Source of the DNA: SSF26 sp037443945
GTDB lineage: Bacteria; Chloroflexota; Anaerolineae; J102
Assembly (NCBI GenBank): GCA_037443945.1
Contig: JBBINH010000016.1
Coordinates: forward strand, 4,088-68,087
Length of the DNA: 64,000 nt
Reading direction: 5' to 3'
Below the pieces are notes generated by a model. That model saw nothing but the letters and a program-made list of their open reading frames with translations. It did no database searches and had not been told where the DNA came from. The position numbers were made by a program, and so were the translations under genes. This document shows, piece after piece, positions 34,128-42,591 of the stretch. The first letter of the stretch is position 1. Each line of letters begins with the position of its first letter.

Positions 34128-35201
34128 ATGGATGCCCTCCTTCTCGCCTTGATTTTTGCACCGCTTGTGGTCATTTTCCTCCTGGCCAACAAAGCCGAGC
34201 AGGTTCGCAGCGTCGGTCTATCCGGTCGGCCGTGGGCTTTGGTGGCTTATCTCCTGCTGGCCTTCGGCTGGGTGGGTCTGTGCGGCATCGGCCTGTTGCT
34301 TCATGTCGGCTTTGGGTTTTTGCTCGGCGATCCGGAGGCGCGGGCGATCTTCCTCGAGAGCCTGCGTCAGAGCGGTGTCGGCGCTGCCGAAGCGTTTGTC
34401 GAGCGTTTACCGGCCTTGGGGCTGTCTCTCTGGCTGCCCGCCGTCGGTGGTTTGCTCTTGCTATGGTTGCCGGTGCGACGTCTGCTGGCCCGTGTCATGC
34501 CCATTGACCCCACCAATGCCGTCCATGCGGTTGCCCTTTCGTGCGTGATGCTGGTCTTGATCAACCTGGGCTTTACCCTGGCCATCGGGCTGGATACCCT
34601 GGCCGATATCCTGAGCCTGGCGCCGGCCGACCAAAGGCGCGTTTCGCTCAGCACCCTTTGGATGCAAACCCTGGGCTTCATCGTCCTGGCTTTCGTCGGC
34701 GTCGGCTGGCCCCTGCGGCGTTCTTGGGCGGCGACGCTGGCGCGGCTTGGCCTGGGACGCCTCCGTATGCGCCAGGCTGTGATCGGGGCGGGGTTGGCGC
34801 TGGCCCTGGTCGCAGCGCTGATCCCGTTGGACTATCTGAGCGGCATGCTGAACCTTGCGATCGATGAGGAAGTTCGCCGTCTCAACGAACTGCTGATCGG
34901 CCCTCTGATGGAATCCATCCCCGGCATCCTTACCCTGGGCCTGGCAGCGGCGTTGGGTGAAGAAATCCTGGTCCGGGGAGCGCTCCAGCCGCGTTTTGGT
35001 CTCTTCTGGACGGCTGTGATCTTTGCCCTTTTGCACAGCAACTACGGCCTCAGCCTCAGCACGGGTGTTGTCTTCGTCTTGGGCTTGGTCCTGGGTTGGG
35101 TGCGTCGGCGTTATAACACCGGTGCGGCCATCATCCTCCATGCCGTCTACAACATGGCGCTTGGTGTGCTGAGCTATCTCAATCTGTGGCCTGAGTGGTA
35201 A
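34128..35201 (+). CDS. CPBP-family intramembrane metalloprotease with long N-terminal membrane region
   Basis: A 357-residue polytopic protein with CPBP motifs in the C-terminal third: GEEILVRGALQPRFG (E278/E279 plus Arg), FALLHSNYGLSLSTGVVFVLGLVLGWVRRR and AIILHAVYNMAL. The N-terminal two thirds contain about six further membrane segments. The ATG at 34128 has CGGAG 7-8 nt upstream; TTG 34113 is less likely. It is the second CPBP protein in the window. The 232 bp after it show nothing I can support. Confidence 0.86.
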   Translation: MDALLLALIFAPLVVIFLLANKAEQVRSVGLSGRPWALVAYLLLAFGWVGLCGIGLLLHVGFGFLLGDPEARAIFLESLRQSGVGAAEAFVERLPALGLSLWLPAVGGLLLLWLPVRRLLARVMPIDPTNAVHAVALSCVMLVLINLGFTLAIGLDTLADILSLAPADQRRVSLSTLWMQTLGFIVLAFVGVGWPLRRSWAATLARLGLGRLRMRQAVIGAGLALALVAALIPLDYLSGMLNLAIDEEVRRLNELLIGPLMESIPGILTLGLAAALGEEILVRGALQPRFGLFWTAVIFALLHSNYGLSLSTGVVFVLGLVLGWVRRRYNTGAAIILHAVYNMALGVLSYLNLWPEW

Positions 35202-35433
35202 TCGACTCGCGCCGGGGCTTGGGCGGTCCTCGTCAGAGGCCTATCCAATCGCTCGATCCGGCCTCCTGCGGATGTGGCGACGGTCACGCCACCATCGCTT
35301 GCGCCGCGCGCATCCCCATCTCCGGCGCCTTCTCTCCTGAGTCCCTGCGGGCCGACCGGGATGTGTTCGTGGTCTGGGCACGACCCTCGTGACCGCAAGC
35401 CGTCGCGCAGGGCTTTGCCACCCTACCTGCCGA

Positions 35434-37656
35434 TCACCAACGCAACTGGTGCGCCTTAAGCCGTTGGCGCAGCCGGCCGAGCGGCGAGGGTGTGTCGGGC
35501 GCAGGCCAGAGGTCGAGCCGATAATCGTTCGACCGATCAAGACCGGGCCCGCGCAGACGCAGGCTCAACAAGCGACCAGGACGCCGCGGCAACACCGCCA
35601 CCCGCACACGACCGTTGGCCGGCGGCGTGACCTCTCCTTCCCAGATGGGTTGGCCGTCGAGATGGACGGTGAGCCAACATGGGCCGAATCGCTCAAGCCC
35701 ATCATGGACCACCCATAGCTCGATCGTGTCCTCGGCAAGCCGGGCCAGCGGCGCCAGAATCGCATAGGAGCGGGCAATCTGCCCATAGGCGGCCTTGGCC
35801 GGCCCGCGATAGGGGAAGATGCTCCAGCTTATGGCCGGCCAGGGTTCGTTCCACTGCCACAGAAAACAACCCACCGCCTCATTGCGCAGGCGATAGGCCT
35901 CGATGCCGGCCTGCAGCCCTCGCGCCTGCGCTTGCTGACAGGCGGCGATGAAGGCTTCCGGTGCGGATAAAACCGACAGCGCAGGATTCACCAGACGGGC
36001 GTAGTGCCAGAGCTTGTCCGGTTCGGCCTGCCGTTGTTGCCAGGCCGGGCCGGGCGGCCACAACGCCTCCGGCGGCAGCAGGCGGGCCAGATGGGCCCGA
36101 TCGGGCGGCGCGGCCAGACCGAACTCGCTCAGCAGCGGCGCCGGATCGCGCGCGTAGACCAAGGGCGAGGCTTTGCCATGCCACACCTGCCAGTTGTGGC
36201 TGTCACCCGGACCCGGCGAAGCCGGCAGCCAGCGTCGGCCGGGATCTTCGACGGCGGCTATCCGACTCAGTGTCGCCGCCAACCGGCGGTGGCGCCGCGG
36301 TCCCCATTCGTTCCCGCCGCACCAGACGAAAAGCGAGGGATGCCCGCGCAACATCCGGATCAGGCCGCGGGCTTCCTGTTGGACCAGGGCCAGGAAAGCC
36401 CGATCCTGAGGAAGCCGATCGAAGAAGACACAAGCGATGGGCATCTCTTGCCATACCAGCAGGCCCAACGTATCGCATAAGTTGTAGAAAAAGCGGCGCT
36501 CGCGACCGCCGCCGCCCCACACGCGCACGGCATTGACACCGGCTGCCCGGGCCTGGTGCAAGAGATGACGGTAGCGGTCCTCTTCGTCTTCGGCGCCTCG
36601 GAGCAGATCGAGCGGTACCCAGTTGATCCCGCGCAAAAACAGCCGTTCGCCGTTGAGGACCAGAGGCCCCATCTGCCCGGCATCGCCCTGCCAACCGATG
36701 GTACGGGCGCCGACCGGGGTTTCGATCGCATCCAGTAACCGACCCTGCTCGTCGTGCAAATCGAGACGCAGGTGATAGAGGTGAGGAAAGCCACGGTCGT
36801 GGGTCGCCCAAGGGCGCAGACGGGCTTGCCTCCAAGGCACGGTGCGCCGGCTATAACCGGCCGGTACCGAAAACGACCAGACGGCGCTCTGTTCTGCTTC
36901 GCCCGTAAAATTGACAGGCCGCAAGCCGGCGACCAGGGTCACCTTGCGGGCACGGTCGGCATCCAACTCAAGGTGAAGCATCAGCCCGTACTCCGGCCCC
37001 CACGTAGCCCTGGCCCAGACATCGCGAAAGCCCACCCCGACGGCGGCGTGCAACGTAACGTCGTCCCAGATGCCGATGGCCAATAGCCGTGGCGCGAAGT
37101 CCCAACCGTAATGCACCGGCGCCTTGAGGCTGAGTAGACGGTCATCAAAGGGCGGTGGGCCGTTCTGCCAGCGCTCGAACAGCCAACGCGCCAACCGCCA
37201 TCGCCGGGTACGCGGCCAGCGCGGCAGGCTCCCCCCGCCCCAGAGGCGCACGGCCAGCGTAGCCGGGTCGTTTTGCAACCAGGGTGTGATTTCCCATTCC
37301 CGGGGCGCAAACATGCCGGCCCGCCGTCCCAACTCCACGCCGTTGACGGTGACGGCAGCAAAATAGTCAATACCGGCAAAGCGTAGCCAAAACCGTTGTC
37401 CCGGTTCGGCGGCCGGTAGTTCCACGCGATACCACCAGTCCTGGGCATCCACTTCGGCCAAGACCGCTTCCAGATCGAGGACGCCGGTCAGATCGGGCAA
37501 ACGGCCGGCCGCCATCAAATCCCGTTGCACCGTGCCGGGCACGCGCGCCGGTAACCAGTCCTGCAAGCGCTGGGGATCGTCGAGCGGATCGGCCCAACCA
37601 CGACGAGCCGTAGGGGCCAATTGCCAGGAAAGGGAGGCCAGGTTGTGGATGGGCAT
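35434..37656 (-). CDS. Glycoside hydrolase family 2 protein, beta-mannosidase-like
   Basis: A 740-residue enzyme. The N-terminal sugar-binding domain (WADPLDDPQRLQDWLPARVPGTVQRDLMAAGRLPDL, DWWYRVELPA, LRFAGIDYFAAVTVNGVELG) matches beta-mannosidases; an Ig-like domain and a TIM barrel follow. Catalytic residues: acid/base E450 in WCGGNEWG and nucleophile E511 in LLSEFGL. It is slightly shorter than typical (~820). No signal peptide is evident, so it is probably cytoplasmic. The start at 37656 is chosen because the longer frame runs into the neighbouring gene. Confidence 0.87.
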   Translation of the reverse strand: MPIHNLASLSWQLAPTARRGWADPLDDPQRLQDWLPARVPGTVQRDLMAAGRLPDLTGVLDLEAVLAEVDAQDWWYRVELPAAEPGQRFWLRFAGIDYFAAVTVNGVELGRRAGMFAPREWEITPWLQNDPATLAVRLWGGGSLPRWPRTRRWRLARWLFERWQNGPPPFDDRLLSLKAPVHYGWDFAPRLLAIGIWDDVTLHAAVGVGFRDVWARATWGPEYGLMLHLELDADRARKVTLVAGLRPVNFTGEAEQSAVWSFSVPAGYSRRTVPWRQARLRPWATHDRGFPHLYHLRLDLHDEQGRLLDAIETPVGARTIGWQGDAGQMGPLVLNGERLFLRGINWVPLDLLRGAEDEEDRYRHLLHQARAAGVNAVRVWGGGGRERRFFYNLCDTLGLLVWQEMPIACVFFDRLPQDRAFLALVQQEARGLIRMLRGHPSLFVWCGGNEWGPRRHRRLAATLSRIAAVEDPGRRWLPASPGPGDSHNWQVWHGKASPLVYARDPAPLLSEFGLAAPPDRAHLARLLPPEALWPPGPAWQQRQAEPDKLWHYARLVNPALSVLSAPEAFIAACQQAQARGLQAGIEAYRLRNEAVGCFLWQWNEPWPAISWSIFPYRGPAKAAYGQIARSYAILAPLARLAEDTIELWVVHDGLERFGPCWLTVHLDGQPIWEGEVTPPANGRVRVAVLPRRPGRLLSLRLRGPGLDRSNDYRLDLWPAPDTPSPLGRLRQRLKAHQLRW

Positions 37657-37685
37657 CGCTGCTCTGCCGTCGGCGCCGGCCGAGG

Positions 37686-38969
37686 CTAGGGAGATCCCGG
37701 CAACAGACCAAGGCCGAGGATGAAATCGGCCAGGGCCTGGGCCGCCACGGTATGGCCTGCCGCCGTCCAATGGCCGTCTACGGCAAAATGCAGCATGCGC
37801 CCGGTGCGGGCATAAGCCTCGCGGAAGGCGGGTCGCAGGTCCAGGGCAGGGAGGCGCTCGGCGGCCAGGATGCTTAACAGCCGCTGATGGGGGGCCTCCA
37901 GCGACCAATCCTGCCCGCGCATGCGGGGATACTGGGCCTCGATACGTTTCCAGTAAAAGGGATAAACCTCTTCGGGGGAGTTGGCCAGGACGGCGATCAT
38001 GTCGGCGCCCATGGCATGGGCCTCATCGCGCACGGCGGCGAAGAGCGCCCGACTGATGTCCATGGCCGCCTGCCAGTCGGCGTCGGGCCGGGTGCGATAG
38101 ACGTTATAGGCCAGAGGGACATAATCGGGTCCCTGGGCCACCAGACGGATCTCTTGGCCCGGCTTGAGCAGACCGATCCGGCTGAGAAAAGCCGCCAAGC
38201 GCGGTGCAGCCAGCCGCACGCGCGGATCGACCCAACGGAAGAAGTGGGAATGGCGGCTCAGCCATTCACCCAGCGGCCGCAGCGGACCGGGTGGAGGATC
38301 GGGAGGCAAGACCACGGCATCGTGTCGGGTGACCGGTGGCGCCTTGGCCGGATCAAAGGGGAAGAGTTCCAGTTGCAGCCGTCCATCCACAAGCCGAAAG
38401 TAGGGCTTGAGATTGAGGCCGTTATTGGCCGATTCCAGGGGCTGGTAGTTGTTCATGAAGTCGTTGCGCGGGTAGATGGCCAGGATGATGAGGTCGGGAC
38501 GGTACTTATAGCCCTCGTGGCGCAACCACAACAGCTCCTGATCGGTCCCCCAGCCGCCCACACCGGCATTGATCACCTCTACCCGATACCCCTTTTCGTT
38601 CAGGATGCGTGCCAGCTGTTGGCCGAACGTCTCTTCGAGTTCGACCTGCATGGCCTCGACGAAGGAATCGCCGAGGAGCAGAATGCGGTAAACCCCCGGT
38701 GTCTTTTCGTAGCCGATATGGGCAGGGCTGCGCAGGCCGAGTTCGTTGATCTGAACGGCGACATCGTACTCATACATATCGTTGTACGAACGACCGCTGA
38801 CGCCCGGCTGCAAGGACCAGCCGGTAATCGGGTCCGGCACCCGCCAAAACCAGCCCATCGGCACCCCCGGATGAACCGGAACGGCCAGACGAAAATAGAC
38901 CTCGACGCCCAAAAGGACGCCGACGATGCTCACCAACGTGATCAGAACAATCTTGAGGACGGTACGCAT
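37686..38969 (-). CDS. SGNH/GDSL-type hydrolase, membrane-anchored
   Basis: A 427-residue protein with an N-terminal membrane anchor (MRTVLKIVLITLVSIVGVLLGVE). The SGNH blocks are visible: LLLGDSFVEAMQ (nucleophile S102), NAGVGGWGTDQELLWL (Gly/Asn), YPRNDFMNN, and a C-terminal DGHWTAAGHTVAAQAL with the Asp-x-x-His dyad. Such proteins often O-(de)acetylate envelope polysaccharides. A TTG at 39029 overlaps the xpt stop as TTGA and could start the protein 20 residues earlier; I prefer 38969 because it places the anchor at the N-terminus. Confidence 0.8.
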   Translation of the reverse strand: MRTVLKIVLITLVSIVGVLLGVEVYFRLAVPVHPGVPMGWFWRVPDPITGWSLQPGVSGRSYNDMYEYDVAVQINELGLRSPAHIGYEKTPGVYRILLLGDSFVEAMQVELEETFGQQLARILNEKGYRVEVINAGVGGWGTDQELLWLRHEGYKYRPDLIILAIYPRNDFMNNYQPLESANNGLNLKPYFRLVDGRLQLELFPFDPAKAPPVTRHDAVVLPPDPPPGPLRPLGEWLSRHSHFFRWVDPRVRLAAPRLAAFLSRIGLLKPGQEIRLVAQGPDYVPLAYNVYRTRPDADWQAAMDISRALFAAVRDEAHAMGADMIAVLANSPEEVYPFYWKRIEAQYPRMRGQDWSLEAPHQRLLSILAAERLPALDLRPAFREAYARTGRMLHFAVDGHWTAAGHTVAAQALADFILGLGLLPGSP

Positions 38970-39025
38970 GCCCCCAAGCTTAGGAGAGACGAGGATAGGC
39001 CACCAAAATCGGTGCAGCTCATCGC

Positions 39026-39643
39026 TCAATCCAGCCGCGGTGGCGCCAATTCGAGGCGACCGTTGGCCAGGCTTGTGACCTTGACCAGGGAATAAATCGG
39101 CACGCCAAAGTGCGCCAGCTCCCGGCGGCCCTGCTGAAAGGTCTTTTCGATCACCACCCCAAAGGCCACGATGGTAGCGCCTGCCTGTTGCACCAGATCG
39201 CCCAGCGCGGCCAGCGTCGTGCCCTGCGCCAGAAAATCGTCCACAATAAAAACCTGCGCCCCGGCCGGGATGACATGCTTACCCAAATAGAGCTTGACGG
39301 GCCGGTTTTTGGTCCGGCTAAAGGAATCGATCTCGTAGTAACCTCCTTCGGGGAGGGTGATAGGTCGGTTCTTTTTGGCAAAAACAACGGCCGCGGTATG
39401 GGGCCATTGCTCGTTATTCACGCTCATGGCCGTGAACACGGCGACACTGATGCCGGAAGCTTCGGCCGTGAGGATGACATCGATCGGGCGATGGCGCACA
39501 ACGCGGGCCAACACGGTGCCGGCATAGGCGCTGAAGGTATAGTCGATGCGATGGTTGAGCAAGGTGTCCACATTGACAATGCTCTCCCCAACGGCGCGAC
39601 CGTGTTCGCGCACCATAGCGTTGATCCGTTCGAGCAAGTACAT
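39026..39643 (-). CDS. xpt: Xanthine phosphoribosyltransferase-like protein
   Basis: A 205-residue purine phosphoribosyltransferase. The PRPP-binding motif is VFIVDDFLAQGTTL; DVILTAEASGISVAVFTAM and AVVFAKKNRPITLPEGGYYEIDSFSRTK are typical of Xpt, which converts xanthine (and guanine) to nucleotides with PRPP. With the phosphorylase at 6.4 kb it fits purine salvage. Its stop overlaps a TTG of the SGNH gene. Confidence 0.9.
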   Translation of the reverse strand: MYLLERINAMVREHGRAVGESIVNVDTLLNHRIDYTFSAYAGTVLARVVRHRPIDVILTAEASGISVAVFTAMSVNNEQWPHTAAVVFAKKNRPITLPEGGYYEIDSFSRTKNRPVKLYLGKHVIPAGAQVFIVDDFLAQGTTLAALGDLVQQAGATIVAFGVVIEKTFQQGRRELAHFGVPIYSLVKVTSLANGRLELAPPRLD

Positions 39644-39746
39644 AGCCTGCGTCCAACAAAGACCGGAAAAGGAACGGAAAGATAAAGACGTCCCCGCCTC
39701 TGCGAAGACGCCTCACCGCGCTTCGGTCAAAAGCCTCGCGGCGGCT

Positions 39747-39755
39747 ATTCTAGCA
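39747..39755 (-). promoter_or_regulatory. Extended -10 promoter for xpt
   Basis: On the minus strand TGCTAGAAT (TG at 39755-39754, TAGAAT at 39752-39747), about 105 bp before the xpt ATG. No purine riboswitch was recognised in the leader. Confidence 0.45.
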
Positions 39756-39893
39756 CAATAGAAAATGCCGACGGGAAACGAAAACCCCCGACGCAGTGCT
39801 TGCGCGCCTATCTGCAACTTGCCATTGGCCTCGTTCTGGACACACAATCGGAACATTCTTGTTTTCCGTCCCCTGTCTTGAGGAGGTCATACC

Positions 39894-41069
39894 ATGAACG
39901 AAACGGCCGACGTCGTCGTCATCGGTGCCGGTGTCATGGGGGCCAGCACGGCCTTCCGGCTGGCCGAACGCGGTCTCAAAGTGACGGTCGTCGAAAAAGG
40001 CTTTGTCGCCGGCGGCTCTACGGCCAAATCCTCGGCCATCATCCGTCAGCACTACTCCAACGAAATCACCGCCCGCATGGCCTTATTCTCCCTGCGCGTG
40101 TTCCAACACTTTGCCGACATCGTCGGCGGTGAATGCGGCTTTCGCCCCACGGGCTTCGTCGTCCTGGCCTCGGCCGACCAGGCAGACGGCATGAAGGCCA
40201 ACCTCGCCTTGCAACAGGCCGTGGGCATTCAAACCCGACTCCTCACCACGGCAGAGTTGCTGGAGTTGGCCCCGGGTCTGGCTGCAGCCGAGCAGGTCGT
40301 GGCCGCCTATGAACCGGAGAGCGGATATGCCGATCCGGTGCTGACGACCACCGGCTTCATGGCCGCAGCCCGACGGCTGGGTGCGCGCGTTCATCAGCAG
40401 ACCGAGGTCATCGGTCTGCGTTTCCGGGGGGACCGCATCACCGGCGTGATCACAACGGGCGGGGAGATCGCCGCCGGCGCCGTGGTCAATACGGCCGGAC
40501 CGTGGGGGGCGCGCGTGGCACGCATGGCCGGGCTCGAGCTGCCCCTCCAACCCTGCCGGGTACAGATTGCCCTCTTTGCGCCGCCGTCCGGTCACCATCC
40601 CATCCCCCTCGTGGTGGCCGACTTCGTCCACGCCATCTACCATCGGCCGGAAACAGGCGCCCTGACCCTGGTCGGTTCCATTGACCCGGCCGAGGCCAAC
40701 GACCACGCCGATCCCGATGCCTACAACGAGCGTGTGGACGCCGCCTTTGTCCTCGACGCCGGCGAGCGGCTGGCCCGGCGCTTCCCCTATATGGAAGCCG
40801 GCAGCAGTCGGCCGGGTTATGCCGGCATTTACGATGTGACCCCCGATTGGCACCCGATCATCGATGAACCCATCCCCGGCAGCGGCTTTTTCGTGGCCGT
40901 CGGCCACAGTGGCCACGGATTCAAACTCGCCCCCGCCGTCGGCGTCATGGTAGCCGATCTGGTCACCGGGCAAAAGACCGCAGGGCTCGATCCGAGTCTG
41001 TTCCGCCTGGCGCGCTACGCGCAAAACGAGCCGGTACGGGGCCGTTATGCCTATAGCATTGCCGGCTGA
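39894..41069 (+). CDS. FAD-dependent oxidoreductase, DAO (sarcosine oxidase/glycine oxidase-like) family
   Basis: A 391-residue flavoprotein. The N-terminal dinucleotide-binding fold is clear (DVVVIGAGVMGASTAFRLAERGLKVTVVEKG), followed by STAKSSAIIRQHYS, typical of sarcosine/dimethylglycine oxidase-like enzymes. The C-terminus GFFVAVGHSGHGFKLAPAVGVMVADLV closes the FAD site. It would oxidise a secondary or N-methyl amine or an amino acid. Strong ribosome-binding site (TTGAGGAGG). The gene is alone and converges on the nuo cluster. Confidence 0.88.
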   Translation: MNETADVVVIGAGVMGASTAFRLAERGLKVTVVEKGFVAGGSTAKSSAIIRQHYSNEITARMALFSLRVFQHFADIVGGECGFRPTGFVVLASADQADGMKANLALQQAVGIQTRLLTTAELLELAPGLAAAEQVVAAYEPESGYADPVLTTTGFMAAARRLGARVHQQTEVIGLRFRGDRITGVITTGGEIAAGAVVNTAGPWGARVARMAGLELPLQPCRVQIALFAPPSGHHPIPLVVADFVHAIYHRPETGALTLVGSIDPAEANDHADPDAYNERVDAAFVLDAGERLARRFPYMEAGSSRPGYAGIYDVTPDWHPIIDEPIPGSGFFVAVGHSGHGFKLAPAVGVMVADLVTGQKTAGLDPSLFRLARYAQNEPVRGRYAYSIAG

Positions 41070-41070
41070 A

Positions 41071-41108
41071 ACGGGATGTGGCAGAGGGTGATGACCTCTG
41101 CCACTCCG
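41071..41108. terminator. Hairpin between the FAD oxidoreductase and nuoN
   Basis: TGGCAGAGG (41079-41087) pairs with CCTCTGCCA (41095-41103) around a 7-nt loop; the outer ACGG/CCGT can extend it. It is placed between convergent stops (41069 and 41112), so it may serve both strands. There is no long T-run. Confidence 0.55.
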
Positions 41109-41111
41109 TTA

Positions 41112-42584
41112 TCAATACCCCATAGCCAGCACCATCGTCATCGCTTGGGTGGCCCAGGTGATGAAGGGCTGGGCGACAAGGCCGATGGCCAGAACCATCA
41201 CGGTGCTGATGACGAGCACCGTCTGCAAATCGGGGCTGATGCGCACCGGTCCGGCCTCGCCGGGCTCGACGAAGAACATGTAACGCACGACGTTCAAATA
41301 GTAGAAGGCCGCAATCACCGCATTGACCGCCGCTACGGCCGCCAGTGTCAGCAGGCCCTGGTTGACGGCCGCCCCAAAGACGAAAAACTTGCCCAGAAAT
41401 CCACCGGTCGGTGGAATGCCGGCCAGGGAGAGCATAAAGACGGTCATCATTAGGGTCAGGCCCGGCGCCCGTCGGATGAGGCCGCCGAAAGCCGGGTAGT
41501 CCACGGCGCCGGTCTGTTTTTCCACGGCGGCGACGGTCAGAAAAGCGCCCACATTGGTAAACAGATAGGCGAAGATGTAAATCAGCAGGCCACTGACGCC
41601 GTCAAAGGGGACGGTGGTGTTGATGGCGGCCAGACCCATGACGATATAGCCGGCCTGGGCAATGGAGGAATAGGCCAGCATTCGCTTCACGCTCGTCTGT
41701 TTCAGGGCCACCAGGTTGCCCAGGCTCATCGTCAGCATGGCGATGACGGTCAGGAACAGGGTCCAATTGGAAGCAAAGGCCGGCAGGGCCGTGACGAAAA
41801 CGCGGCCGGCCACGGCAAAGCCGGCCGCTTTCGAGGCCGTCGAGAGGAAGGCCGTAACCGGGGTCGGCGCGCCGTCGTAGGTGTCGGGTGCCCACTGGTG
41901 AAAGGGAACCAGGCTGGCCTTAAAGCCAAAACCGGCCAGGAGGAGCACGATGGCCGCCAATCCCAAGTAACGATTGCTCGTCGTCGCCGTGAAGAGCTGG
42001 CCGATGGCAGTTAGATCGAGGCTGCCGGTAGCACCGTAGAGCAGAGAAATGCCGTAAAGCAGCACGGCGCCCGACGTGGCGCCGTAGAGGAAGTACTTCA
42101 TCGCCGCCTCTTCCGAGCGCCTGTCCTCGCGCAAGAAGCCAGCCAGGATGTACGAGGTAATGGACAAAAACTCGATGCCGAGATAGACCAACAGCAGGTT
42201 CGTGGCGCCGACGGCAACGGCAATGGCCAGGGTCGCGAAGACGAGCAGGGCATAAAACTCACCCAGATAGCGACTTCGCCCGGCCATGAAGTTGATGGAG
42301 GCCAGCACCACCAGGCCTACGCCGATGATAGCGACCGCTTTGAAGAACAGGCCGTAAGGGTCCACCACCATCGTCGTCGCCACCACCGTGCCGGCCTCTG
42401 TGAAGATCAGAGATAGGGTGGCCACCAGTGCCGCCGCCAGTCCGACCAGGGCGGTGATGGCGGCCGGTCGCGCGTCCTCACGCGGCCGTGTCATCAGGTC
42501 AACCGCTAAGACGGCAAAACCGGCAACAGTCAGGATGAGCTCAGGCGCCAACAGGCGCACAACTGCAAGCGCGTTCAAGGGCAT
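41112..42584 (-). CDS. nuoN: NADH-quinone oxidoreductase subunit N
   Basis: A 490-residue antiporter-like proton-pumping subunit with about 14 membrane helices. Family motifs: YLGIEFLSITSYILAGFLREDRRSEEAAMKYFLYGATSGAVLLYG, FKASLVPFHQWAPDTYDGAPTPVTAFLSTASKAAGFAV, and KRMLAYSSIAQAGYIVMG. GGAGGG directly abuts the ATG at 42584, while the TTG two codons later has ideal spacing (7 nt), so the true start may be TTG 42578. It is the last gene of the nuo run, 7 bp after nuoM. Confidence 0.94.
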   Translation of the reverse strand: MPLNALAVVRLLAPELILTVAGFAVLAVDLMTRPREDARPAAITALVGLAAALVATLSLIFTEAGTVVATTMVVDPYGLFFKAVAIIGVGLVVLASINFMAGRSRYLGEFYALLVFATLAIAVAVGATNLLLVYLGIEFLSITSYILAGFLREDRRSEEAAMKYFLYGATSGAVLLYGISLLYGATGSLDLTAIGQLFTATTSNRYLGLAAIVLLLAGFGFKASLVPFHQWAPDTYDGAPTPVTAFLSTASKAAGFAVAGRVFVTALPAFASNWTLFLTVIAMLTMSLGNLVALKQTSVKRMLAYSSIAQAGYIVMGLAAINTTVPFDGVSGLLIYIFAYLFTNVGAFLTVAAVEKQTGAVDYPAFGGLIRRAPGLTLMMTVFMLSLAGIPPTGGFLGKFFVFGAAVNQGLLTLAAVAAVNAVIAAFYYLNVVRYMFFVEPGEAGPVRISPDLQTVLVISTVMVLAIGLVAQPFITWATQAMTMVLAMGY

Positions 42585-42591
42585 CCCTCCG

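Noticed and set aside
33922..34152. A 76-codon ATG frame upstream of the second CPBP gene
   Set aside because: Composition is Pro/Arg-rich and it overlaps the start of the CPBP gene; the neighbouring frame looks more protein-like.
35202..35433. Short plus-strand frame ending SPESLRADRDVFVVWARPS
   Set aside because: It has no ribosome-binding site, overlaps the previous gene and is too short to separate from chance in GC-rich DNA.
39644..39893. Purine riboswitch before xpt
   Set aside because: The conserved junction and loop sequences of purine riboswitches are not visible in the leader.
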